Of a stretch of 12,715 nucleotides of DNA, positions 1-7,135 are shown piece by piece. Position 1 is the stretch's first letter; every line of letters begins with the position of its first letter. Source of the stretch: CAYUQT01 sp964596165 (lineage in GTDB: Bacteria; Planctomycetota; Phycisphaerae; UBA1845; JAFGLZ01). The DNA is taken from positions 1 through 12,715 of the forward strand of contig CAZQTW010000114.1 in NCBI GenBank assembly GCA_964596165.1. Reading direction: 5' to 3'. The notes under the pieces are model-generated. The model had not been told where the DNA came from. It worked only from the letters and a program-made list of their open reading frames with translations, and searched no databases. Position numbers and translations under genes: made by a program.

Positions 1-99
1 GCGCTTAAGACCGAACACGCGACGGAAACACTGGACTTACGGCAGGAGATTTTGGGCAGGGGAAAGGGGGACATTCTAGGGGAAAGGGGGACATTCTAG
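1..99 (+). CDS. Possible C-terminal end of a gene cut by the left edge
   Basis: Frame 1 is open from the first base to a TAG at 97-99 and encodes a polar, helix-like tail (residues such as TEHATETLDLRQEILG). The last dozen or so codons lie inside the palindromic repeat that starts near 59, so the stop codon is supplied by the repeat. That would fit a repeat inserted at or near the end of a gene. The stretch is too short to name a family, and an open frame of this length can occur by chance in GC-rich DNA. Frame 2 is also open as far as the repeat, which weakens the call. Confidence 0.25.
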   Translation, partial: ALKTEHATETLDLRQEILGRGKGDILGERGTF

Positions 100-130
100 T
101 TTTACGACAAAGTAAAATGTCCCCTTTTTT
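59..130. repeat. Palindromic REP/MITE-like repeat, copy 1, with duplicated left arm
   Basis: A 20-base unit (GGGAAAGGGGGACATTCTAG) occurs twice in perfect tandem at 60-79 and 80-99. The second unit is the left arm of a hairpin: GGGGACATT at 87-95 pairs with AATGTCCCC at 116-124. Pairing continues inward with two mismatches to a loop ACGAC at 104-108, and outward as AAAG against the T-run at 125-130. The 38-base core 87-124 matches the reverse complement of 4200-4237 at 37 of 38 positions. Short palindromes of this look are known as REP-type elements moved by Y1 (RAYT-type) transposases; no transposase gene is present here, so that link is inferred. As RNA, the hairpin plus T-run could also terminate transcription entering from the left. 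Confidence 0.85.
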
Positions 131-442
131 CGTTTTACGCCGTGATTTCATGGGCAGGATGCCCATGCAAAGGGCACGTCCAAGAGGCCCATGCTATCCA
201 GTTCACACCCACGATGGCGGTGCGACGAACCGCTCCCTTTTTCACCCTTTTCGAGTGGGCCGAAGGGCCATGACCGACTGATCGGCGCTCTGGGTGTCTT
301 GGCGCGGTGAGGTGCCGGACGGTCGCCCGGATGACGAAGGCCACCGCCTTCCGGCTTCAGCCGATGAAGGCGACGGGCTTGGGCCTCCGCCAAGGGGTCG
401 GGCAGCCTGGCCAAACTGGGGTTGACTCAGGTCCGGCCCACG

Positions 443-470
443 TTGACCTACCTTCCCATCGTGGTAGGAT
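443..470 (+). promoter_or_regulatory. Putative sigma-70-type promoter of the heparinase-like gene
   Basis: TTGACC at 443-448 (5 of 6 to the -35 consensus) is followed after 16 bases by TAGGAT at 465-470 (4 of 6 to the -10 consensus). Transcription would start near 477 and leave a leader of about 55 bases before the ATG at 533. Planctomycete promoters are poorly characterised, so this is a consensus match only. Confidence 0.4.
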
Positions 471-520
471 GAGGCCTATCGTCGAGGAATCGAATTCCCT
501 ATCACCTGCACTTGGTTGTT

Positions 521-527
521 GGGAGGA
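521..527 (+). promoter_or_regulatory. Ribosome binding site fixing the heparinase-like start
   Basis: GGGAGGA lies 5 bases before the ATG at 533. It overlaps the alternative reading from a TTG at 512, so it cannot serve that start. This supports ATG 533 and a protein beginning directly with a signal peptide. Confidence 0.75.
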
Positions 528-532
528 AGACG

Positions 533-3500
533 ATGCGGAAGCTGCATCTCAGGGTGAGCGTTTTCTTGGTGGCCGCGCTGGTCATGTTGTTGGGGTTTGG
601 GAGCCCGGGCAGGGGAGCGCAGACGCCGGAACTTTCGCCCCGGGAGATTCGCGGCAGCACGCCGATTGCCGGTGCCACCGTCACGTTATGCCTGCCCAAC
701 CGCATGGATCCGGCGCTGGTGGGTCGGATGGAAGAAGCATTACGCCGTCACGGGGCTAAGGTCCAGCGGGCGGGGCAGGATGCCGACTTGGCGGAATTGC
801 TCCGGGGGGGGAGCGTGGTGGCGCCGGGTCATGCGTGGAACAACCCGATCATACGGCGCCTGTACTATGAACTGTACGACTGGACCGACGCGGCATGGCC
901 CTCGGCGGGGGGCTACGCGGTGCGGACGATCGTCGATCCCTATGGGACGGGAAACGATGTTGTTCGCGTGGCATACAGCGACGATCGCGACGCCCCTCAG
1001 TCGGTCCAAGCATTTCTGGCCAGCTTGGAGGGTTCGGCGGGCAAAGGCCATCTGGCGTATCTCCACGAGGTGAAGCTGGGCGTGCTGGCGGTAGTCTACG
1101 CGCGGTATCTCGACCCGCTGGTTCAGCCAAGTTTCCGCTGGCGGCACGAAGACAATACCTGGGACCTCCAGGTGCAGATTTCGCATACGGGACTGGGCTA
1201 TCTATTCACGGGGCGGGAGGAGTTCCTCGCCGAGTTTCGGCGTCGGTTTCTGCGATACCTGGAGCACAACTCGCGCCGGGGATGGGGCGGCAGCCACGGC
1301 TTCATGCACTACATCACGTTGCCCTACTTTCTCACCGAGCACCATCCGCTCTGGTCCGCGGAAGACCGGCGTAAGGCGGTTAACTCCATCCGCGAGGTGT
1401 TCCTGAGCGGCGATGGCCTGAAGTATGACGGCTTCGTGGCCGGGACGCGCAGCCACTATCCTCGCGACAACCATTCCACACGGGCCGCGCTGGACAATTT
1501 CATCCACGCCCGTTATCTCGATCGGCATCACCACCTGCCCGAGGCAAAAGAGGGGCTCGCGTTGGTCGATTGCTTCTTCCGCCGGCAGTTCTCGTGCGCC
1601 AAGCCCGCAGAGGATTCGAACGGCCATCAGTTCAAGGCGTCGATGATCAACACGATGTCCTACGCGCTGGCGATTGGCGATCGAACGATGATCGACTCGG
1701 GAACACTGCGTCGAGCGGCCGATCGGGCGGAGATGCAGATGAACAACCGAGGTTTCGGGGCGCTCTTCAGCGGGCCGGGGGCCTCGGGATTCGCGCCGGT
1801 CACGCTCCTCAGCATGGCCGCCAGCATCTACGACCAGCCGCGATACTACCGGACCATCGCTTTGGGCGAACCGGACGAAGGCAAAGGGAGTCAAGTCCCC
1901 CTGTCCGCACTGGCGCTTCCGTACCGGCACGGGGACGAGTTTTTGCGGGCCTTTGCCGTCGCCGGCCCATTGCCGCCTGCCGAACCCGGCGAGGGATCGC
2001 TCCGCGTGGCGGGCTTCGACGACGCGTATCGGGCGGCAGTCCCCCAATGCCCCGCAACCGCGTTCGACAAGTTGGCCTTTCGCGGTGGGTTCTCGCGCCA
2101 GGCGGAATACCTGCTCGTGGACGGGATGAGCGGCGGCCACCATGCCTACGAAAATGCCAACTGCATTCTCGAGTTGGGAGCCGGAGGTTATACCTGGCTC
2201 AGTGCCGTCGATTGGGGCGATCGGGATGCCTCGGTCCGGAACCAGAATGGGGTCCAGGTGCTACGAGATGGGATCGTGCCGGGTCCGAGGCCTCGTTTCG
2301 CCACCTTGTTGGGGACCGCGACCCGAGGCGACCTGGCCATCGCGGCCACTCTCCTGGATGACCCTGCGGGGCATTGCCTCTGGCGGCGTTGGATCGTGCA
2401 TCGCCGCGGACGCCTGCTGGTTGTCCTCGACGATGTGGGACTTCCCAGTCGCCCGCCCCAGGAACAAACCTTGGTCCAAAGCCGATGGTTCCTGCACGGC
2501 CGTATCGAGGCTCAAGGGCGATCGCTGGTTTGCCGGCAAGGCACGCCCGAGGCCTCAGGGTGGCTCTGCGCCACGGCGTTTGGGCCGGGTGAAATGGTCT
2601 GCCAGCCGGTCGATGTGTCGCGATCCTATTGGGCGTGGCGCGAGGCCTGCGGCAAATGGTTGTTCCAGGATTTGGAATTCCGCAAGGATTTTCCGATCGA
2701 CCCGGCAGCCACGCCCACAACGATGCTCCGGCTCACCCTCTCGCAGATGGTTTCTGGAGGCAAGCCGGGCCGTGAGGTTATGCCGATGCTGTTCACCTGG
2801 GGCCGAGGCGAATGCAGCCTCCCCCGCATCACCTCTCCCGGGCCGGGGCGGTGGACGGTCGACGACGATCTGGCCCTCGCCCTGGACGAGAAGGGCCTGG
2901 TCTTGCAGACCGGTGCGACCGTGCTACGGCTGGACCTACCCGACCCTGCGAGACCCGCTAGCCCTGTGTCCGTCCCGCGGCCTGATTCGGCCTCGGCGGG
3001 CCCGACTTCGAAGAAAGCCGAGGCGCTGGGCTTTAGGGAAGTTCCGGCAACGGGGCTACCGGCGGGCAACCCCCTGGCTCTTCGCCAGGTCGCCGGCGTG
3101 CTGGTCCTGGCCACCGATCGCAACGAGGTGGCGGCGACCGACGATCACGGCCGGCTGCTCTGGAAGCGCAGCACCGTCGCCCCGGTACGCCGGATCGCGG
3201 CACTGAAAAAGGCAGGCGAGGTTCTTGCGCTTTTGGGTGATGACAGCGGGCAGGTCGTTGCCGTGGCCGCGGACGGTTCCACCCGATGGACCGCCCAATT
3301 GCCCTTCAGCGAAACAGTCTTCATCATCAGTTGGACCCACGGGCGGTCGATGGTTCGTTCCCTCGAGGTTGGCGACCTGAACGGCGATGGGCGGCAGGAG
3401 GTCTTGGTCGGGGTGACCGACAATCACATCTATTGTCTGGATGATGAAGGGAAGATTCTTTGGCGGCACGCCGTCAATTGGGGAACGCCGACCACAATCC

Positions 3501-4174
3501 GCCTAGCCGACCTGAACGCCGACGGTATGCAGGAAGTCCTCTTTGGCACTGACGACCCGTCTATCGAGGGGGGGTGTCGGGTTTGCAGCCACTCCGGCTC
3601 GCCGGGGGCGGCTGGGGTTCCGCATCGTATCGGCCTGGGTGACTTAATGTCGTGGTCCCATCCTTCCTCGTTGACGGCGGTCGTCCCAACGCGGATCGGC
3701 AACGACCTCGCCCTGGTGCTCGGGGTAGACAGTTCAGCCGGCCAAGTTCGGTGTGTGGGCCTAAACAACACCGACCATTGGCGAGTGAACTGCGGCGCCC
3801 GACCGCTCGGACTCTGGCCAATGTGCCCTCCTCCTGTTTCCTCGGTGCCAACCCAGCCACACCATGCCTCAAAGCCCGCGCGTGCGGACCATTTCCTCGC
3901 CTGTCTCGACAGCGGGTATCTGTTGGAGATTGCTTCCGATGGTCGAGTGGTCGCGCGCACGTACGTGGGCCAAGCCCTTCACCAAGCCGTCCAGTATACC
4001 GACGGCACCATCCTGGCTTTGGGTCGCCATCTCGTGGTGGTACCGGCGGGCCAGATCGAGCACGCGGCCAGGGCGACCCTTCCCCTACCGGTGTGGATTC
4101 TAGCGGATCGCGGACCTCGGCCAGTGGTTGCGTGCAAGTCGGCCGATACTACGAGACTATTCATTGTGCCCTGA
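533..4174 (+). CDS. Exported heparinase II/III-like protein with C-terminal beta-propeller
   Basis: 1213 residues. Residues 1-29 are a signal peptide: basic start MRKLHLR, hydrophobic core to about 22, then GRGAQ. Residues 45-165 form an accessory domain with a motif around WNNPIIRRLYYELYDWTDA and RTIVDPYGTG that I associate with large polysaccharide-acting proteins. Residues 175-480 look like the alpha/alpha-toroid of heparinase II/III-type lyases, with YPRDNHSTRAAL at 309-320 as the likely active-site region (Asn313, His314). Residues 510-780 fit the following beta-sandwich, including GGHHAYENANCILELG at 534-549. Residues 845-1213 are repeats of propeller type, with two Asp-rich turns DLNGDGRQEV (948-957) and DLNADGMQEV (993-1002) as in FG-GAP/VCBS repeats, and PQQ-like strands such as DDHGRLLWKR. 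The lyase fold is inferred from motifs; the substrate cannot be read from sequence. It is monocistronic and bracketed by inverted copies of one repeat. Confidence 0.75.
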   Translation: MRKLHLRVSVFLVAALVMLLGFGSPGRGAQTPELSPREIRGSTPIAGATVTLCLPNRMDPALVGRMEEALRRHGAKVQRAGQDADLAELLRGGSVVAPGHAWNNPIIRRLYYELYDWTDAAWPSAGGYAVRTIVDPYGTGNDVVRVAYSDDRDAPQSVQAFLASLEGSAGKGHLAYLHEVKLGVLAVVYARYLDPLVQPSFRWRHEDNTWDLQVQISHTGLGYLFTGREEFLAEFRRRFLRYLEHNSRRGWGGSHGFMHYITLPYFLTEHHPLWSAEDRRKAVNSIREVFLSGDGLKYDGFVAGTRSHYPRDNHSTRAALDNFIHARYLDRHHHLPEAKEGLALVDCFFRRQFSCAKPAEDSNGHQFKASMINTMSYALAIGDRTMIDSGTLRRAADRAEMQMNNRGFGALFSGPGASGFAPVTLLSMAASIYDQPRYYRTIALGEPDEGKGSQVPLSALALPYRHGDEFLRAFAVAGPLPPAEPGEGSLRVAGFDDAYRAAVPQCPATAFDKLAFRGGFSRQAEYLLVDGMSGGHHAYENANCILELGAGGYTWLSAVDWGDRDASVRNQNGVQVLRDGIVPGPRPRFATLLGTATRGDLAIAATLLDDPAGHCLWRRWIVHRRGRLLVVLDDVGLPSRPPQEQTLVQSRWFLHGRIEAQGRSLVCRQGTPEASGWLCATAFGPGEMVCQPVDVSRSYWAWREACGKWLFQDLEFRKDFPIDPAATPTTMLRLTLSQMVSGGKPGREVMPMLFTWGRGECSLPRITSPGPGRWTVDDDLALALDEKGLVLQTGATVLRLDLPDPARPASPVSVPRPDSASAGPTSKKAEALGFREVPATGLPAGNPLALRQVAGVLVLATDRNEVAATDDHGRLLWKRSTVAPVRRIAALKKAGEVLALLGDDSGQVVAVAADGSTRWTAQLPFSETVFIISWTHGRSMVRSLEVGDLNGDGRQEVLVGVTDNHIYCLDDEGKILWRHAVNWGTPTTIRLADLNADGMQEVLFGTDDPSIEGGCRVCSHSGSPGAAGVPHRIGLGDLMSWSHPSSLTAVVPTRIGNDLALVLGVDSSAGQVRCVGLNNTDHWRVNCGARPLGLWPMCPPPVSSVPTQPHHASKPARADHFLACLDSGYLLEIASDGRVVARTYVGQALHQAVQYTDGTILALGRHLVVVPAGQIEHAARATLPLPVWILADRGPRPVVACKSADTTRLFIVP

Positions 4175-4183
4175 CCTTCGGTC

Positions 4184-4241
4184 GGAAAAGGGGGGAAAGG
4201 GGGACATTCTACTTTGTCGTAAAACTAGAATGTCCCCTTTT
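4184..4241. repeat. Palindromic REP/MITE-like repeat, copy 2, inverted relative to copy 1
   Basis: GGGGACATTCTA at 4200-4211 pairs perfectly with TAGAATGTCCCC at 4226-4237 (12 bp), followed inward by TTT/AAA and a GTCGT loop. The loop is the reverse complement of the ACGAC loop of copy 1, so the two copies face opposite ways although their stems are nearly symmetric. A partly doubled GGAAAGGGGG block lies at 4184-4203, echoing the tandem arm of copy 1. It begins 10 bases after the stop at 4174 and is followed by a short T-run, so it may also act as the terminator of that gene. Confidence 0.85.
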
Positions 4242-4511
4242 CTCTCCCGCGACGCGGCTCTGTCTGTGCGGAAGACAACGGCACCCAGCCGAACCGGCGT
4301 GTCCTCCCTGGCACGGCCTACGGCCGAGCCGTGGCCGGCGGGCCGTTCCGTGGCAGCACGGTTCGGTGTCGGGCGATATGTCCGCGCCCCAAGAAGCGGC
4401 TCGGCAGGAGCCTTGCCCTCCCACGCGTGGACGCCCGCGGCGCAGAGGGGCGGCCCGGGAAGGTTTTGATGGACCGTTCGCGGGCCGCAGAATCATCTAT
4501 CGAGCAACCGG

Positions 4512-4545
4512 CACACCGCTTGAACGTTCGTCCGAAGGCGGTGTG
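4512..4545 (-). terminator. Stem-loop downstream of the chemoreceptor gene
   Basis: CACACCGC at 4512-4519 is the perfect complement of GCGGTGTG at 4538-4545 (8 bp, extendable by a G-T and a T-A pair). It starts 15 bases beyond the chemoreceptor stop on the minus strand. No T-run follows on that strand, so a classical Rho-independent terminator is not shown. It may be a 3'-end stabilising hairpin. Confidence 0.35.
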
Positions 4546-4559
4546 TATCCCACCGACAA

Positions 4560-6674
4560 TCAGAAGTCCTTGAGGTCTCCATCGAGCGGAATGGCGTCCG
4601 CCGCTGAAACAACGAGTTCCTCACCCGACGACCGGCTGCTCTGTGTGGGTGAGCGAGGGGTCTTTGGGGTGGTCTTGGCTTTCTTGGCGGTCTTGGCAGT
4701 CTTTGTCCCATCGTCCTTGGTCGCCCTGTCGGTGCTCAAGGTCAGATGAGGGGTTGGGGTCGATGTCGCCGCCCGAACCGCCTTGGCCGATGCGGTGACT
4801 AAGGCATCGGCCGATGCCTTAGCGGATGCCTTGGCTGCCGTGCCCTTCTCGGCGCTTCGTCTTCCGCCCACGAGCGAAACCAGCTCATCAACCATGGTCT
4901 TGACGGCTTGGGCCTGAGCGGTCAACTCCTGAGCCGCGCCGGCGGACTCCTCGGCGTTGGCGGCGGTTTGTTGCGTTACCTTGTCCATCTGAGAAACGGC
5001 CGTATTGACCTGTTCGACGCCCTGAGCCTGCTCCGCGGAGGCCTGCGTGATTTGGGCAATCAGGTGTGCCACCTGTGCGGAGGACTCGCCGACCTTGGTG
5101 AAGCTCGCCGATGTCGTCTGGTTCAATTCCACGCCGCGCGACACCCGCGTGACGGTTTGTTCGATCAGATCGCCCGTCTCGCGTGCCGCCTGAGCCGCGC
5201 GCTGGGCGAGGCTTCGGACCTCATCGGCCACCACGGCGAAACCCTTGCCGTGCTCGCCCGCCCGAGCCGCTTCCACCGCGGCGTTCAACGCCAGCAAGTT
5301 CGTCTGGAATGCGATCTCCTCGATCACCTTGATGATCTTGCTGATCTTCTCGGACGCCTCGGAGATTTGCTGCATGGCATCGGTTGCCTCTTTCATTGCG
5401 GAGGTGGCCTCGTCCATGATCGCCTTCGTTTGAACCGTCAGTTCGTTGGCTTGTTTGCTGTTGTCGGCGTTCTGGCGGGCCATCCCGGCCATCTGCTCCA
5501 GGGCGCTCGATGTCTCCTCAAGGCTGCTCGCCTGCTCGGAAGCCCCTTCGGCCAGTTGCTGACTGGCCATCGAGACCTGAGCCGAGGCATCATTCATATG
5601 CTCGGCGCGCTCGCCCAGGGCCGTGGCGATTCGCGTCAAGACCTTGTTGATGCTGTGGGCCATGGTCAATCCAAGGGCAACGGCGATCAAGACGCCGGCG
5701 GCCATAGCCACCACCGATACCGCCTTCAATATGCCCGCCTGTTGCTCCGCCTTGCGGGCGTCCTCGGCGGCCGCTTTTCGATTGACCTCAACGATCTGAT
5801 CCAACAGGGCGTTCGCCGCGTCGCCCGCCGTGAGGCATTTCGTCATCGCCTGCTGATAGACCTTGGCGAACAGCGCATGGGCCTCTTGCGCCTCCTTGTC
5901 GATTCGGGCGAACTGGTCGGTAAGCTTCGTCGTCAACGGAGCGATTTCGGCCGTATACAAGTCGATCGCTTCTTTGGTCTTTCCGTCCCGGACCATCTGT
6001 TTGATCTTGGCAACATTCGCATGGAACCTATCATGCGGTTCCGTGGCATCGGCCATGGCCGATTGAATCACGGCGTTGTCCGTCTTGAAGGTTGCCTTCC
6101 ACCGACCGAAGGCGCACTTCGTGGGATCCTCACCGCCGTCGAAGGTTGATTTGGCGTGGAGGGCGGTCAGCAACTGCGAGATCAGCCTGTGATGGTCGGC
6201 CGTGAATCGCGCGACGTCCTCCTGAAGCTGGGTCGCATTGGCGATACCCTTCTTCTCGAATTCCTTCCTCAACTGCATGAACTCGTTGTTTTCTTTTCGC
6301 CACTCCTGCCACGCCGGGACGAACTTCTTCCACAGGGCGGCATCCTCATCCGTCTGCGGCAGCGCCTCGTACACCTTCCAGGCCGCCTCGTATTGCGCGC
6401 GGTCTTTGGCGATGCTTTCGTACTGCTGCTTTGTGGTTTCCGCGTCCAATTGCGCGGCGAGCATCGTCCGCATGGCCATCTTGATGCCGCTTGATGCTTC
6501 CTTGATATTCAGCAGGCTGTCGACGCTGGGCAGTCGAACCCCGCCCACCGTCTTGATGGTCGCGGCGCCCGTTGACACACCGTAGAATCCGACACCTCCG
6601 AGAACCAAGGTAACGGCCGCGACCCCGAGAAATGACACCACCAGCTTCTTGCCAATCGTCCAACCCGCCTTCAT
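4560..6674 (-). CDS. Methyl-accepting chemotaxis protein with CZB-like sensor region
   Basis: 704 residues from the ATG at 6674, chosen for AGGAGA at 6682-6687, 7 bases upstream; an ATG at 6785 would add a Pro-rich tail before the membrane segment. Transmembrane helices lie at about 11-35 and 316-338. The region between them, about 280 residues, is helical and carries a CZB-like zinc motif: His161/162 (or His173), KCAFGRW with Cys187, and PHDRFH with His214 and His218. After TM2 there are only about 40 residues (SINKVLTRI..., MNDASAQVSMASQQLAEG) where a full HAMP would be longer. The signalling domain spans about 370-600, with the hairpin tip EIAFQTNLLALNAAVEAARA (453-472) that binds CheW and CheA. 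A Lys/Ala/Thr/Ser-rich linker (605-685) leads to a C-terminal IPLDGDLKDF. It senses an unknown periplasmic cue and controls CheA. cheW lies upstream on the same strand. Confidence 0.95.
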   Translation of the reverse strand: MKAGWTIGKKLVVSFLGVAAVTLVLGGVGFYGVSTGAATIKTVGGVRLPSVDSLLNIKEASSGIKMAMRTMLAAQLDAETTKQQYESIAKDRAQYEAAWKVYEALPQTDEDAALWKKFVPAWQEWRKENNEFMQLRKEFEKKGIANATQLQEDVARFTADHHRLISQLLTALHAKSTFDGGEDPTKCAFGRWKATFKTDNAVIQSAMADATEPHDRFHANVAKIKQMVRDGKTKEAIDLYTAEIAPLTTKLTDQFARIDKEAQEAHALFAKVYQQAMTKCLTAGDAANALLDQIVEVNRKAAAEDARKAEQQAGILKAVSVVAMAAGVLIAVALGLTMAHSINKVLTRIATALGERAEHMNDASAQVSMASQQLAEGASEQASSLEETSSALEQMAGMARQNADNSKQANELTVQTKAIMDEATSAMKEATDAMQQISEASEKISKIIKVIEEIAFQTNLLALNAAVEAARAGEHGKGFAVVADEVRSLAQRAAQAARETGDLIEQTVTRVSRGVELNQTTSASFTKVGESSAQVAHLIAQITQASAEQAQGVEQVNTAVSQMDKVTQQTAANAEESAGAAQELTAQAQAVKTMVDELVSLVGGRRSAEKGTAAKASAKASADALVTASAKAVRAATSTPTPHLTLSTDRATKDDGTKTAKTAKKAKTTPKTPRSPTQSSRSSGEELVVSAADAIPLDGDLKDF
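4799..4822. repeat. Perfect 24-bp palindrome inside the chemoreceptor gene
   Basis: The half-site CTAAGGCATCGG at 4799-4810 is followed directly by its exact reverse complement at 4811-4822. It falls in the codons for about residues 618-626 of the chemoreceptor, in the Ala/Lys/Ser-rich linker. Part of it arises because the linker repeats codons AAG GCA TCN, but the exact symmetry goes beyond that repeat. Confidence 0.9.
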
Positions 6675-6681
6675 GTTCACG

Positions 6682-6687
6682 TCTCCT
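6682..6687 (-). promoter_or_regulatory. Ribosome binding site fixing the chemoreceptor start
   Basis: Read on the minus strand, AGGAGA ends 7 bases before the ATG at 6674-6672. This and the transmembrane helix starting near residue 11 favour that start over the upstream ATG at 6785. Confidence 0.75.
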
Positions 6688-7135
6688 GTGTTACCGCCCC
6701 TACCGGGTGGGGGGGGCACGGTGCCCGGTCCGTCCGAAGTGGGTACGGTGGTAGGCCCAGTCCAGTTCACCGCAGGACCTCTCACGTCTGGACACGAAGT
6801 CCCACCGTCATATCGACTTGGGTTCTTAGGCGATTTAGTAGATGCACTTAGCCGGCCGATCTACGCAACGCATGGATTGGGCGGTGTCGGCGCATCCCCG
6901 TGGGGCCTAAGTGATAAAGAGGATTCTCGCCGGAGGCAACAAATGCGCCCCCCGTTCCCCGGGGTCACATAACTTCTGAGTCACCCGGGCCTTTGGAGGC
7001 AATGGTAAGACAAACACGCAATCACCTTCGCCTCGTGACGCGTTGTCCGTGAGGAAATCCCTGCGCCGGGTTGTCCTTGTCGTTCGCCGATCGGCGCGAG
7101 GCGGGGCACGCGATGCGTGGCGTATTGAAAGAGCC

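Larger units (their letters stand above)
131..532. other. Non-coding stretch upstream of the heparinase-like gene
   Basis: No convincing gene is visible. Short open frames on both strands have no ribosome site and low-complexity, Arg/Pro-rich translations typical of GC-rich non-coding DNA. It contains a perfect 7-bp hairpin (CATGGGC at 149-155, GCCCATG at 161-167), with GCCCATGC recurring at 187-194. This resembles dispersed intergenic repeats I associate with planctomycete genomes, but only from memory. GTTGAC occurs at 421-426 and again 21 bases later at 442-447; the second copy is the -35 of the proposed promoter. Confidence 0.6.
4175..4559. other. Convergent intergenic region after the heparinase-like gene
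   Basis: It separates two converging genes. It opens with repeat copy 2 (4184-4241) and ends with a stem-loop near the chemoreceptor stop. The middle, 4245-4505, is GC-rich with small inverted repeats: CACGGC at 4312-4317 with GCCGTG at 4328-4333, and GGCTC/GAGCC around 'ggctcggcaggagcc'. No supported gene is seen. Open frames that cross it are only extensions of frames shadowing the neighbours. Confidence 0.6.

Noticed and set aside
60..130. CRISPR-like array suggested by the tandem 20-base units
   Set aside because: Only two adjoining units without spacers; they belong to a palindromic element that recurs at 4184-4241.
135..414. Two small minus-strand frames upstream of the heparinase-like gene
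   Set aside because: No ribosome site, overlapping each other in different frames, with low-complexity Arg/Pro/His-rich translations.
1202..2143. Open frame of 313 codons on the minus strand inside the heparinase-like gene
   Set aside because: Antisense shadow in GC-rich DNA; no ribosome site or recognisable domain, while the plus-strand frame has clear domains across its length.
3652..4749. Plus-strand open frame running from the heparinase-like gene across the repeat into the chemoreceptor gene
   Set aside because: It only joins shadow frames of two genes through non-coding DNA; no domain or ribosome site.
4908..6149. Open frame of 413 codons on the plus strand opposite the chemoreceptor gene
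   Set aside because: Its Leu/Gly/Arg-rich translation is what the reverse complement of a heptad-rich coiled-coil gene yields; no ribosome site, and the minus-strand protein has unmistakable chemoreceptor motifs.
6675..6785. 37-residue N-terminal extension of the chemoreceptor
   Set aside because: Pro/Gly-rich with no hydrophobic or conserved content, and a good ribosome site sits directly before the internal ATG at 6674.
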